Source: Pseudomonadota bacterium
GTDB taxonomy: Bacteria; Pseudomonadota; Alphaproteobacteria; Rhizobiales; Xanthobacteraceae
Assembly: GCA_023435725.1 (NCBI GenBank)
Contig: JAEYRD010000036.1
Location: 44,960 to 108,959 of the forward strand
Length of the DNA: 64,000 nucleotides
Direction of reading: 5' to 3'
The notes beneath the pieces were generated by a model, which made no database searches, was not told where the DNA came from, and was given only the letters and a program-made list of their open reading frames with translations. Shown here one piece after another: positions 1-8,557 of this stretch. A program made the position numbers and the translations under genes. The stretch's first letter is position 1, and each line of letters begins with the position of its first letter.

Positions 1-170
1 AGACCGGCTCCGGCATCGAGGGACAACCGGTGACCTGGCAGCAGGACGGCGTGCAGTATATCGCCGTCACGTCTGGCTATGGCGGCGTCTACTCGCTGTT
101 CTCCGGCGACGAGCGGCTCGCCAAGGTGCCGCCCGGCGGCTCGCTGTGGGTTTTTGCGGTCAAGCAGTAA
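1..170 (+). CDS. PQQ-dependent methanol/alcohol dehydrogenase, 3' end only
   Basis: Reading frame 3 is open from the window edge to a TAA at 168-170 and gives about 55 C-terminal residues. They contain the end of a beta-propeller blade (VQYIAVTSGYGG) and the terminal strand GGSLWVFAVKQ, the way PQQ-dependent methanol and ethanol dehydrogenases end. The family oxidises primary alcohols in the periplasm and passes electrons to a c-type cytochrome. The next two genes, a small cytochrome c and a XoxJ/MoxJ-like protein, are the usual partners, so this is probably the catalytic subunit of a separate xox-like cluster. The metal-site residues lie outside the window, so the clade and metal dependence cannot be judged. 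Confidence 0.8.
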   Translation, partial: TGSGIEGQPVTWQQDGVQYIAVTSGYGGVYSLFSGDERLAKVPPGGSLWVFAVKQ

Positions 171-180
171 CCACGGCCAG

Positions 181-537
181 ATGCTGAGAGAAATATCTCA
201 CAAGACGGCGGCGATCCTCGCCGCCGTCGCGGTGCTGATGATCGCGCTTGCGGCGACCGTCCGTGCCGCGGATGACGCAACCGGCAATCCCGTGCAGGCT
301 CAGATCGACCATGGCAAGTCGACCTATGCCGAGAAATGCTCGCACTGCCACGGCCCCAATTTGATGAACTCCGGCACCATCACGCCGGACCTGCGCGCCT
401 TCCCCGACGACAAGACGCGCTTCGTCACCACGGTGAAGAACGGCAAGAACAACAGAATGCCGCCCTGGGGAGACATCCTCAACGACGACCAGATCGGGGA
501 CCTCTGGGCCTTCATCTCCAGCCGGAGGAAGCCATGA
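181..537 (+). CDS. c-type cytochrome, probable electron acceptor of the upstream PQQ dehydrogenase
   Basis: Protein of 118 residues with an N-terminal hydrophobic signal (AAILAAVAVLMIALAAT, ending near VRAAD) and one haem-binding CSHCH motif near residue 51. A later NRMPPWG supplies the likely axial methionine, so this is a single-haem periplasmic cytochrome c. It starts 10 bp after the dehydrogenase stop and its own stop overlaps the next start (ATGA), so the three genes should be translationally coupled. In methylotrophs this position holds the cytochrome cL (XoxG/MxaG) that takes electrons from the dehydrogenase; that role is inferred from position. The frame is open further upstream, but the ATG at 181 places the signal peptide correctly. 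Confidence 0.8.
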   Translation: MLREISHKTAAILAAVAVLMIALAATVRAADDATGNPVQAQIDHGKSTYAEKCSHCHGPNLMNSGTITPDLRAFPDDKTRFVTTVKNGKNNRMPPWGDILNDDQIGDLWAFISSRRKP

Positions 538-1463
538 AGCGCTGGCTCGTTGCATGGAGCGTTACTGCGATCCTCACGGCGGCGGCCGTGACCGCACATG
601 CGGCCGACGATCCGTTGAAGGTCTGCCTCGACGAGGACCGGCCGCCACTCTCGATGCATCACAAGGGCAAGCCGGACGCCGGGTTCGACGTGCTGCTGGC
701 GCAGGCGATCGCGGATCGGATGGGACGACCGCTCAAGATCCAATGGTTCGAGAGCAAGCTGGACGAGGATTCGAGCCCGCAGCTCGAGGCCAACGCCTTG
801 CTCTCCGACGGGCGCTGTTCGCTCGTCGGCGGCTATGCGTTGACCAAGGACTCGCTTGTCGCCCCAGGCATGAAGACGGCGCGCTTGCCCGACTTCAATG
901 GGGCCACGCGCGACGACCGGCGCCGCCGCGTCGCGCTCGGTGCGCTCGCACCGAGCCAGCCTTACGTGTATTCGCCCATGACAGTCGTGCTCGGGCCGAA
1001 GGCGCAGGGGAGCAAGATCGGCGCCATCGGCGACCTCGCAGGCCTTCGCCTCGCGATCGAGAGCGGATCGCTGGGCGATGCCATCCTGATGACGTTCGAC
1101 AAGGGACGCCTGATCGACAACATCACCCATCTCGTGCCGGGCCGCGACGACCTCCTCGGCGCGCTTGCGCGCGGCGACTATGATGCGACACTGATCGACC
1201 TCGCCCGTTTCGACGCCCATCGCGCCGCGCATCCCGAAACGGCGATCACCGCCTCCGGCTATTATTATCCGATCGGCGCCAATCGCGGCTATGTCGGGCT
1301 TACCTCCGATGGCGCGCTGATCGATGCCGTCAACAAGGCGCTCACGGAGCTTGCCGCGGAAGGCAGGATCGTCGCACTCGGCAAGCAGGCCGGCCTCACC
1401 TACCTGCCGCCGCGCGAGCCCGCGATCCTCGGCGATGTCTGGATGAAGATCATTCAGCGGTGA
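534..1463 (+). CDS. xoxJ: XoxJ/MoxJ-like periplasmic substrate-binding-fold protein
   Basis: Protein of 309 residues with a signal peptide (MKRWLVAWSVTAILTAAAVTAHA). The mature part starts DPLKVCLDEDRPPLSMH and continues GFDVLLAQAIADRMGRPLKIQW, typical of family 3 extracellular solute-binding proteins. In PQQ methanol dehydrogenase clusters a member of this fold, XoxJ or MoxJ, accompanies the dehydrogenase and is thought to help assemble or activate it rather than import solutes. Position after dehydrogenase and cytochrome genes, ATGA overlap with the cytochrome, and absence of transporter genes favour XoxJ. An ordinary amino-acid binding protein is the alternative. Confidence 0.75.
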   Translation: MKRWLVAWSVTAILTAAAVTAHAADDPLKVCLDEDRPPLSMHHKGKPDAGFDVLLAQAIADRMGRPLKIQWFESKLDEDSSPQLEANALLSDGRCSLVGGYALTKDSLVAPGMKTARLPDFNGATRDDRRRRVALGALAPSQPYVYSPMTVVLGPKAQGSKIGAIGDLAGLRLAIESGSLGDAILMTFDKGRLIDNITHLVPGRDDLLGALARGDYDATLIDLARFDAHRAAHPETAITASGYYYPIGANRGYVGLTSDGALIDAVNKALTELAAEGRIVALGKQAGLTYLPPREPAILGDVWMKIIQR

Positions 1464-1470
1464 GATAGCG

Positions 1471-1578
1471 CGTCATTCCGGGGCGCCCGCAGGGCGGGCC
1501 CGGAATCCATTCCTCCACAGCCCACGCCCGCCCGATGGATTCCGGGCCTGCGTGCTGCGTACGCATCCCGGAACGACG
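1471..1578. repeat. palindromic intergenic repeat of Bradyrhizobium type
   Basis: Imperfect inverted repeat. The inner arms, 13 bp at 1498-1510 and 1535-1547, are exact complements; the outer arms at 1472-1483 and 1567-1578 pair with one mismatch. Elements with this CATTCCGGGG...CCCGGAA core are dispersed between genes in Bradyrhizobium. It could act as a terminator for the xoxJ transcript. Nothing else is recognisable in the gap 1464-1780. Confidence 0.7.
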
Positions 1579-1780
1579 GTGGGTGTGCTGGCGATGCGGC
1601 GAAGACCGCCGAGCTTCTGCGCGCTGATCGTCGTCGCCCCGTGGTCGCAGCCCATTTCATCGCCTGCGAAGGGCCCGTTCGCTGGTCTAGCGGCGTTCGA
1701 ATGCGCCAATGTGTCTCGGCTCCCGCCCATGGCAGCGCCAGCTTGATGCAGTAGTTTCCACGAAAGTCCAGGAGGGAATC

Positions 1781-2770
1781 ATGTTCACGAAAATCGATCG
1801 CCGCCACTTCATCGCCGCCGGCAGCAGCGCACTCGCGATGCCTTTCGTCTCCCGCGGTGCCTCGGCGCAGGCGGCGTGGCCGTCGCGGCAGATCCGCATG
1901 ATTTGCAGCTACCCGGCCGGGGGGCAGACCGACCTGCTCGCGCGCGCCTACGGCGAATTCATCTCCAAGCAGGTCGGAAAGACAGTCGTCGTCGAAAACA
2001 AGCCAGGTGCGTCCGGCGCGATCGGCACAGCGGAGGTTGCCCGTGCCGAACCCGACGGCCACACCATGCTGTGCTCGATCTCGACCACCTACATCATGAA
2101 CCGGGTGGTGATGAAGAATCCCGGCTACGACATGGACAAGGATCTGACGCTCGTCAGCGTCATTCCGGGCGCCGGACTCTTGCTGGTGGCGAACCCCAAG
2201 ACCGGCGTCAAGACGCTTGAGGACTTCGTCGCCTTCGCGCGCAAGAACGGCAAGGTGAACTTCGGTACCTACAGTGCCGGCTCGTCCCCGCACATGACGA
2301 TCAACGAGCTCAACAAGCAATATGGCCTTTCCATCGAGCCGGTCCACTACCGCGGCGAAGCGCCGATGTGGACCGGAATGCTGGAAGGCACGCTCGATGC
2401 CGCAATGGGCAGCTACACGGCAGCGCAATCCGTTCTGCAAAGCGACCGCGGCACCGTATTCGCGGTGCATTCGAAGAAGGTCGACGCGATCCCGAACGTG
2501 AAGACGCTGCCCGAGCAGGGCGCTACGTCGAAATTGTTCACTGTGAGCGGCTTCTCCGGCTGGGCCGTGCCGAAGGCGACGCCGCAGCCGATCGTCGACC
2601 GCCTGGCCGAGCTCTGCGTCGCCGCCAACAACGATCCGAAGGTGAAGGAAGTCCTCGCAACCTTCGCGCTCGAACCTGCGATCGGCTTCAAGGAAACCAA
2701 TGCCTTGTATCAGCGCGAGCTGCCGATCTGGATCGAGAGCGCGCAGTCGCTTGGCCTCGAGCCTGCCTGA
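1781..2770 (+). CDS. Bug/TctC-type tripartite tricarboxylate transporter binding protein
   Basis: Protein of 329 residues. The N-terminus has a Tat-like signal (DRRHFIAAGSSALAMPFVSRGASA), then WPSRQIRMICSYPAGGQTDLLAR, the classic opening of the Bug family, and later GTYSAGSSPHMTINEL and VHYRGEAP in the ligand pocket. Bug proteins bind small carboxylates or related metabolites in the periplasm and normally feed a TctAB membrane pair; none is nearby, so this is an orphan binding protein, as is common in these genomes. The start at 1781 follows an AGGAGGG ribosome site at 1769; the frame is open further upstream without one. The ligand cannot be read from sequence. Confidence 0.85.
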   Translation: MFTKIDRRHFIAAGSSALAMPFVSRGASAQAAWPSRQIRMICSYPAGGQTDLLARAYGEFISKQVGKTVVVENKPGASGAIGTAEVARAEPDGHTMLCSISTTYIMNRVVMKNPGYDMDKDLTLVSVIPGAGLLLVANPKTGVKTLEDFVAFARKNGKVNFGTYSAGSSPHMTINELNKQYGLSIEPVHYRGEAPMWTGMLEGTLDAAMGSYTAAQSVLQSDRGTVFAVHSKKVDAIPNVKTLPEQGATSKLFTVSGFSGWAVPKATPQPIVDRLAELCVAANNDPKVKEVLATFALEPAIGFKETNALYQRELPIWIESAQSLGLEPA

Positions 2771-2777
2771 ACCCTCG

Positions 2778-2802
2778 GGCAACCCGCACTGCGCGGGTTG
2801 CC
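2778..2802 (+). terminator. hairpin after the Bug-protein gene
   Basis: A perfect 10-bp stem (2778-2787 with 2793-2802, GGCAACCCGC/GCGGGTTGCC) with a 5-nt loop starts 8 bp after the stop codon. No T-run follows, so it is a probable rather than canonical intrinsic terminator. Confidence 0.6.
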
Positions 2803-2912
2803 AGACAACCGTGCATCCGACCAAAGCCTAGTGTCGGAGACGGATTTGCCCGCTAAGATCGTGCGCTGCTGCCTGAAGCCCTCACCGGGGGCGGACGAGA
2901 AGGGCCGATCGC

Positions 2913-3338
2913 GTGACACCGGATGCCACAACCATAGCTGTCATGATCATCCTGCTCTTTCCGATGGGCTATTTCACGCTGGCATCGCCGGCGTTCCTGC
3001 TGGTCAAGCTCGATATCCAGCCCGTCGCCCAGCTATTGCGCGGGATGTTCAACATCCACTTCCTGGTGATGGGCGTTGCCAGCGTTGCCGGGACGCTGGC
3101 GCTCGTCGTCGCTGGTCGGTTTGTGTTTGCGGCCGGTGTCGGTCTGATTGCCGCTCTCGCGATCTGCGGACGCCGCTGGTTCATGCCGCGCATGGACGAA
3201 CAGCTCAGCGCGAGGGACGCAGGCGACAGCGAAGCTCCGCGTCAGCTGCGGCGGCTGCATTGGAGCGGAATGCTGTGCAATGCGGTGCTGCTCGTCGCTC
3301 TCGTGGCCAGCATCCCCTATGTTGCCATGTCGGCCTGA
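2913..3338 (+). CDS. small multi-pass membrane protein of unknown function
   Basis: Protein of 141 residues with about four hydrophobic segments (roughly residues 8-28, 46-66, 68-85 and 117-137) separated by a charged loop (RRWFMPRMDEQLSARDAG). I recognise no family motif. The first start is GTG at 2913 with a weak purine stretch upstream (GAGAAGG); an ATG at 2943 would shorten the N-terminus by ten residues. It stands alone between the Bug protein and a convergent AraC gene, so context gives no function. Confidence 0.6.
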   Translation: MTPDATTIAVMIILLFPMGYFTLASPAFLLVKLDIQPVAQLLRGMFNIHFLVMGVASVAGTLALVVAGRFVFAAGVGLIAALAICGRRWFMPRMDEQLSARDAGDSEAPRQLRRLHWSGMLCNAVLLVALVASIPYVAMSA

Positions 3339-3474
3339 GCGACATCGCAATTGCGGCAGCTGCCGTCACTGCGCGCAGGTCGCCCCTGCAGATCCGGCGC
3401 CCCGCCTTCACGCCCATTCCTTGAACGACGACCGCGCGTCGAAATGCCCGGCAGGCGGGCCGCGCCCTGGCCGC

Positions 3475-4443
3475 CTAATGTTCGTCCGCGGCCACAGCGC
3501 CGTGCTGGGCCTTGTGGATCGAGGACGGCACCACGCCGAAATATTTCCGGAACACGCGGCTGAAATGCGATGAGCTGGAGAAGCCCCAGGAGAACGCAAC
3601 GTCGGTGATGGTCTTGCCGGCGTGCGCCTCGAGCTCCTGGCGGCAGTTCTGCAGGCGCGCCTGCCAGATGTAGTCGCTCACCGTGGTGCCGCGCTCGCTG
3701 AACAGCATGTGAAGGTAGCGCTTGGAGCAGCCGAGCTCGGCGGAGATCTGGTCGATACACAGATCCGGATCGCGCAGATGCTCGCGGATGAAGAACTGCG
3801 CACGCACATACATCGCCTCGGGCCCGACCCGATCGAACATCGTGTCGGCCTCGCGCAGCGGCAGCAGCAGCAGGTCGATCAGCGAATCGGCAACGCCGAC
3901 CGCGCTGTTCGCCGACAGCTTGGCCGCCTCGTCGAAAGTGGCATGGACGAAATCATGGGCGATCCGGCCCGTACCCGTCTTCGCCGACAATTTGCATGCC
4001 GGCATCCGCTGCGACGGGAACCCACGATCGCGAAGCAACGCCTTCGGCACGATCACCACGTCATGGCGCGTGAAGGCGGGGCTGATGATCAAATGCGGAC
4101 AGGAAACGTCATAGGCGAGGATGTCGCCCGGGTTCAGCTCGATGTGGCGGCCTTCCTGCTCGAAATAGGACACGCCGTAGGTCTGGAAGTGGATTTTGAT
4201 GTACGGGTGTTCATTGGCCTTGGCGCGCGCCAGCGTGTGCGCGATCCGATGCTGGCTCACCTCGATCTGGCAGAGCTTCAGACGCGAGACCGTGGTGTAG
4301 TCGATGCGGCCTTCCAGCGAGGACGCCTCCAGCGGATCGACGTCGAAGTGCCCGCACAGGCTCGTCAGCCCGTCGATCCAGCTCTGGATCTGCCGCTTCG
4401 GCGTCAGTCCGGTCGTCGAGAGCGTGTGAATTGTGTCGGGCAT
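3475..4443 (-). CDS. AraC-family regulator, divergent from xoxF
   Basis: Protein of 322 residues from the ATG at 4443; a GTG four codons upstream is possible. The N-terminal ~190 residues match the AraC-binding-like sensor domain. The C-terminal ~100 residues are the double helix-turn-helix, with ICIDQISAELGCSKRYLHMLF-type first helix pair and ITDVAFSWGFSSSSHFSRVFRKYFG as the second. It faces xoxF across a 500-bp gap, so control of the methanol cluster is plausible but inferred. It has no two-component features, unlike the MxbDM and MxcQE systems of methylotrophs. Confidence 0.85.
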   Translation of the reverse strand: MPDTIHTLSTTGLTPKRQIQSWIDGLTSLCGHFDVDPLEASSLEGRIDYTTVSRLKLCQIEVSQHRIAHTLARAKANEHPYIKIHFQTYGVSYFEQEGRHIELNPGDILAYDVSCPHLIISPAFTRHDVVIVPKALLRDRGFPSQRMPACKLSAKTGTGRIAHDFVHATFDEAAKLSANSAVGVADSLIDLLLLPLREADTMFDRVGPEAMYVRAQFFIREHLRDPDLCIDQISAELGCSKRYLHMLFSERGTTVSDYIWQARLQNCRQELEAHAGKTITDVAFSWGFSSSSHFSRVFRKYFGVVPSSIHKAQHGAVAADEH

Positions 4444-4943
4444 TAATCCAGCCACTGGTTTTCATCCGGAGATTCGACGTGAGTCGGGACCAGCGCTGCC
4501 GGAGCCCTCAGCCTTGATTGCGCGACGTTTACCTCAAATTTGGGCGATCTTTTGGAACGTGCGTCACCCTCGAAAGTTAATCCTCCGCCTTAGTCGCAGC
4601 GCCGTCAAGGGGAACATGAGCGTTGAGCGCCGCGCCACTCGGCGCCGAAGCCGCTGAATTCGCTACTGCAAAATCAAAAACTTCACCTCCGTGCGCTATG
4701 AAGCAAACCGGCTTCTCTCTTGGGCAAGTTTCCCGATGGCGAAGTCGTTAGGGATTGCGGCAGGAACAACAAGAACGGGCCGCCCCTGCACGTGGACCCG
4801 TGGCTCTCATCAGGAGGAGGAAACAGCACAGTATCGTTTCTGGTCCCCAACGTGACCGCCCTGCACGAGCAGACGCCGGACGAGAAGCCCGGTGATTGAG
4901 CAATGCTTCGGAAACAATAAACGAGACCAACGGAGGAATGACT
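4444..4943. other. 500-bp divergent control region between the AraC gene and xoxF
   Basis: No supported gene. An ORF of about 39 codons from 4737 has no ribosome site or recognisable product. The segment must carry both promoters. I could not assign -35/-10 elements or a convincing operator; the AT-rich stretch 4525-4590 is the likeliest promoter area for one side. The xoxF ribosome site GGAGG is at 4932-4936. Confidence 0.5.
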
Positions 4944-6752
4944 ATGCGCAAGGTGCTACTGGCGACCTTTCTTGGCTCCGCGGCGGCTCTCGCCGTCGGG
5001 AGTGCGTCAGCCAATGACGAGTTGCACAAGATGTCGCAGAACCCGAAAGACTGGGTGATGCCGACCGGCGACTACGCCAATACCCGCTATTCCAAGCTGA
5101 ACCAGATCAACTCACAGAACGTCGGCAAGCTCCAGGTCGCCTGGACCTTCTCGACCGGCGTGCTGCGCGGACACGAAGGCGGCCCGCTGATCATCGGCAA
5201 CATGATGTACGTCCACACGCCGTTCCCGAACAAGGTCTACGCCATTGACCTTTCCAACGAGAACAAGATCGTCTGGAAGTACGAGCCCAAGCAGGATCCG
5301 AACGTTATCCCGGTGATGTGCTGCGACACGGTCAACCGCGGCCTGGCCTTCGGCGACGGCAAGATCTTCCTGCATCAAGCCGATACCACCCTCGTCGCAC
5401 TCGACGCCAAGACCGGCCAGGTTGCCTGGACCGCCAAGAATGGCGATCCGAGCAAGGGCGAGACGGGCACGTCGGCGCCCATGGTTATCAAGGACAAGGT
5501 GCTCATCGGCATCTCCGGCGGCGAGTTCGGTGTCCAGGCTCATATGACCGCCTACGACATCAAGACCGGCAAGGAGGTCTGGCGCGGGTATTCCGAAGGC
5601 CCGGACAACCAGATTCTGGTCGACGCCGAGAAGACCACCGCGCTCGGCAAGCCCGTCGGCAAGGACTCCAGTCTCAAGACTTGGCAAGGCGATCAGTGGA
5701 AGATCGGCGGCGGTGCCACATGGGGCTGGATCTCCTACGATCCCGAGCTGAACCTGATCTATTACGGATCGGGCAATCCCTCGACCTGGAATCCGAAGCA
5801 GCGTCCCGGCGACAACAAGTGGTCGATGACGATCTGGGCGCGTAACCCGGATACCGGCGTTGCCAAGTGGGTCTATCAGATGACGCCCCACGACGAGTGG
5901 GACTATGACGGCGTCAACGAGATGATCCTCTCGGATCAGCAGATCAACGGCCAGCCGCGCAAGCTGCTGACCCATTTCGATCGTAACGGCCTCGGCTATA
6001 CGCTCGATCGCGGCACTGGCGAACTGCTGGTCGCCGAAAAGTACGATCCGAAGGTGAACTGGACCTCCGGCGTCGACATGGACAAGAACTCGCCGACCTA
6101 TGGCCGTCCGAAGGTGCTCGACGCAGCTTCGACCGACAAGGCGGGCGAGGACCACAACGTGAAGGGCATCTGCCCGGCCGCGCTTGGTACCAAGGACGAG
6201 CAGCCAGCGGCCTACTCGCCGGACACGCAGCTGTTCTACGTTCCGACCAACCACGTCTGCATGGACTACGAACCGTTCAAGGTGAGCTACACCGCGGGCC
6301 AGCCCTATGTCGGCGCGACGCTCTCGATGTATCCGCCGCAGGGCGAAAGCCACATGGGCAACTTCATCGCCTGGGACGGCAAGACCGGCAAGATCGTCTG
6401 GTCGAACAAGGAGCAGTTCTCGGTCTGGTCGGGTGCGCTCGCAACTGCCGGCAACGTCGTCTTCTACGGCACGCTCGAAGGCTACCTGAAGGCTGTCGAC
6501 GCCAAGACCGGAAAGGAGCTCTACAAGTTCAAGACTCCGTCCGGCATCATCGGCAACGTCACCACCTATGAGAATGCCGGCAAGCAGTACGTCGCCGTGC
6601 TCTCTGGTGTGGGTGGCTGGGCCGGCATCGGTCTGGCAGCGGGTCTGACCGATCCGACCGCTGGTCTCGGCGCAGTCGGCGGCTACGCGGCTCTCAGCAA
6701 CTACACGGCACTCGGCGGTACGCTGACCGTGTTCTCGCTGCCCGCGAATTAG
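4944..6752 (+). CDS. xoxF: lanthanide-dependent PQQ methanol dehydrogenase XoxF
   Basis: Protein of 602 residues with a 23-residue signal peptide (ends GSASA-ND). It oxidises methanol, and often formaldehyde, in the periplasm using PQQ. The adjacent cysteines that contact PQQ are at 126-127 (VMCCDTVNRG). The motif TPHDEWDYDGVNE carries the catalytic aspartate D320 and, two residues on, D322, the extra aspartate that distinguishes rare-earth-binding XoxF from calcium-type MxaF, which has alanine there. Start at 4944 follows GGAGG with 7-nt spacing; ATG 4938 is too close. It is followed by xoxG, frmA and gfa on the same strand. Clade looks like XoxF5 from memory; not verified. Confidence 0.96.
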   Translation: MRKVLLATFLGSAAALAVGSASANDELHKMSQNPKDWVMPTGDYANTRYSKLNQINSQNVGKLQVAWTFSTGVLRGHEGGPLIIGNMMYVHTPFPNKVYAIDLSNENKIVWKYEPKQDPNVIPVMCCDTVNRGLAFGDGKIFLHQADTTLVALDAKTGQVAWTAKNGDPSKGETGTSAPMVIKDKVLIGISGGEFGVQAHMTAYDIKTGKEVWRGYSEGPDNQILVDAEKTTALGKPVGKDSSLKTWQGDQWKIGGGATWGWISYDPELNLIYYGSGNPSTWNPKQRPGDNKWSMTIWARNPDTGVAKWVYQMTPHDEWDYDGVNEMILSDQQINGQPRKLLTHFDRNGLGYTLDRGTGELLVAEKYDPKVNWTSGVDMDKNSPTYGRPKVLDAASTDKAGEDHNVKGICPAALGTKDEQPAAYSPDTQLFYVPTNHVCMDYEPFKVSYTAGQPYVGATLSMYPPQGESHMGNFIAWDGKTGKIVWSNKEQFSVWSGALATAGNVVFYGTLEGYLKAVDAKTGKELYKFKTPSGIIGNVTTYENAGKQYVAVLSGVGGWAGIGLAAGLTDPTAGLGAVGGYAALSNYTALGGTLTVFSLPAN

Positions 6753-6770
6753 CCTCAACTCCGTATCGCT

Positions 6771-6799
6771 CCGGCGCGTGGATCAACTCCACGCGCCGG
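6771..6799 (+). terminator. strong hairpin between xoxF and xoxG
   Basis: A perfect 12-bp stem (6771-6782 with 6788-6799, CCGGCGCGTGGA/TCCACGCGCCGG) with loop TCAAC starts 18 bp after the xoxF stop. There is no T-run. It lies in the 80-bp gap before xoxG and may stabilise the xoxF message or attenuate read-through, making XoxF more abundant than its cytochrome. Confidence 0.65.
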
Positions 6800-6832
6800 C
6801 TCGTCTCCACCGAACGCCCTCGAGGAAACCTC

Positions 6833-7351
6833 TTGCGTAAAATCTGCTCTGTCATTGCTGCGATGATCTTCGTTGCGTCCGGGGGAATTGCTGTCGCGGA
6901 CGGCTCGGGCGACCCGACTGCCGTCAAGCAGAACGAAACGGGCGAATGGCTCGATAAGGATGGAAACCCGACCTACAAGGTCACCGACGGGTCCGTGGAC
7001 TGGTACACCTATTCCGGATACCGCCGCTATCACTCGGACTGCCATGTGTGCCACGGCCCGGATGGGATGGGCTCGACCTATGCGCCGGCGCTGAAGGATT
7101 CGCTCAAGACCATGAGCTATGCCGATTTCCTCGGCGTCGTCGCCTCCGGCCGCAAGAACATCTCGACCGCCTCGGAGAACGTGATGCCGGCGTTCGGCGA
7201 TAACCCGAACGTCGCCTGCTACATGGACGATCTGTACGTCTATCTGCGCGCCCGCTCCAACGAGTCCTGGGGCCGCGCCCGACCGGGCAAGCACGAGGAC
7301 AAGAACGAAGCCTATACCAAGAATGAAGACTCGTGCATGGGCAAGAAGTGA
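6833..7351 (+). CDS. xoxG: XoxG, cytochrome cL electron acceptor of XoxF
   Basis: Protein of 172 residues with a signal peptide (ICSVIAAMIFVASGGIAVA) and one haem c site CHVCHG near residue 66, followed by GPDGMGSTYAPALKDSL and the methionine-bearing ENVMPAFGDNPNV, which fits the cytochrome cL family. It takes electrons from XoxF in the periplasm and hands them to the terminal oxidase chain. The start is TTG at 6833, preceded by GAGGAAAC; no ATG fits the signal peptide. The C-terminus has a charged tail and an extra cysteine pair (VACYMDD, DSCMGKK). Confidence 0.92.
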   Translation: MRKICSVIAAMIFVASGGIAVADGSGDPTAVKQNETGEWLDKDGNPTYKVTDGSVDWYTYSGYRRYHSDCHVCHGPDGMGSTYAPALKDSLKTMSYADFLGVVASGRKNISTASENVMPAFGDNPNVACYMDDLYVYLRARSNESWGRARPGKHEDKNEAYTKNEDSCMGKK

Positions 7352-7413
7352 ACGTTTGGAGCTTGGCCGAGACTTAGTCCTTGGCATCTCCAGAAGAATT
7401 TGAGGAGTTTACG

Positions 7414-8523
7414 ATGAAGACACGTGCCGCCGTTGCTTTCGAAGCCAAGAAGCCGCTCGAGATCGTCGAAGTCGATCTGGAAGGACCGAAGGCCGGCGAA
7501 GTCCTGGTCGAGATCAAGGCGACGGGCATCTGCCATACCGACGCCTACACGCTCGACGGCTTCGACAGCGAGGGAATCTTCCCGTCGATCCTGGGCCATG
7601 AGGGCGCCGGCATCATCCGCGAGATCGGCGCTGGCGTGAGCTCGGTGAAGCCGGGCGACCACGTCATTCCGCTCTACACGCCGGAATGCCGGCAGTGCAA
7701 AAGCTGCCTGAGCCAGAAGACCAATCTCTGCACCGCGATCCGCGCGACGCAGGGCAAGGGCGTGATGCCCGACGGAACCAGCCGCTTCTCCTACAAGGGC
7801 AAGCCGATCTACCACTACATGGGCTGTTCGACCTTCTCGAACTTCACCGTGCTGCCGGAGATCGCGGTGGCGAAGATCCGCGAGGACGCGCCCTTCGACA
7901 AGAGCTGCTACATCGGCTGCGGCGTCACCACCGGCGTCGGCGCCGTCGTCAACACCGCTAAAGTCGAGCCGGGTTCGAACGTCGTCGTGTTCGGCCTCGG
8001 CGGCATCGGCCTCAACGTGATCCAGGGCGCCAAGATGGCCGGCGCCGACAAGATCATCGGCGTCGACATCAACGACTCCAAGGAAGATTGGGGCAAGCGG
8101 TTCGGCATGACCCACTTCGTCAATCCGAAGAAGGTCACCGGCGACATCGTCCAGCATCTGGTCGGCCTCACCGACGGCGGCGCCGACTACACCTTCGACT
8201 GCACCGGCAACACCACGGTGATGCGCCAGGCGCTGGAGGCCTGCCATCGCGGCTGGGGCACCTCGATCATCATCGGCGTCGCCGAAGCCGGCAAGGAGAT
8301 CTCCACCCGCCCGTTCCAGCTCGTCACCGGGCGCAACTGGCGCGGCACGGCCTTCGGCGGCGCGCGCGGCCGCACCGACGTGCCGAAGATCGTCGACTGG
8401 TACATGAACGGAAAGATCCAGATCGATCCGATGATCACCCACGTGCTCAAGCTCGAAGAGATCAACAAGGGCTTCGAGCTGATGCACGAGGGCAAATCCA
8501 TCCGTTCAGTCGTCGTGTTCTAG
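7414..8523 (+). CDS. frmA: S-(hydroxymethyl)glutathione dehydrogenase (class III alcohol dehydrogenase)
   Basis: Protein of 369 residues, the usual length. It oxidises S-hydroxymethylglutathione, formed from formaldehyde and glutathione, to S-formylglutathione with NAD in the cytoplasm. Visible features are TGICHTDAYTLDG with the catalytic-zinc cysteine, GHEGAG with the zinc histidine, the structural-zinc cluster CRQCKSCLSQKTNLC, and the Rossmann motif FGLGGIGLNVIQGAK. The start follows TGAGGAG. It removes formaldehyde made by XoxF. S-formylglutathione hydrolase and formate dehydrogenase are not in the window. The gene is called adhI, flhA or adhC in other bacteria. Confidence 0.95.
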   Translation: MKTRAAVAFEAKKPLEIVEVDLEGPKAGEVLVEIKATGICHTDAYTLDGFDSEGIFPSILGHEGAGIIREIGAGVSSVKPGDHVIPLYTPECRQCKSCLSQKTNLCTAIRATQGKGVMPDGTSRFSYKGKPIYHYMGCSTFSNFTVLPEIAVAKIREDAPFDKSCYIGCGVTTGVGAVVNTAKVEPGSNVVVFGLGGIGLNVIQGAKMAGADKIIGVDINDSKEDWGKRFGMTHFVNPKKVTGDIVQHLVGLTDGGADYTFDCTGNTTVMRQALEACHRGWGTSIIIGVAEAGKEISTRPFQLVTGRNWRGTAFGGARGRTDVPKIVDWYMNGKIQIDPMITHVLKLEEINKGFELMHEGKSIRSVVVF

Positions 8524-8557
8524 TTCAATAGCGTCACCCCCAAAGGAGGATCGACCC

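Noticed and set aside
4737..4856. Short ORF of about 39 codons upstream of xoxF
   Set aside because: No ribosome site and no recognisable product; the region is better explained as the divergent promoter.
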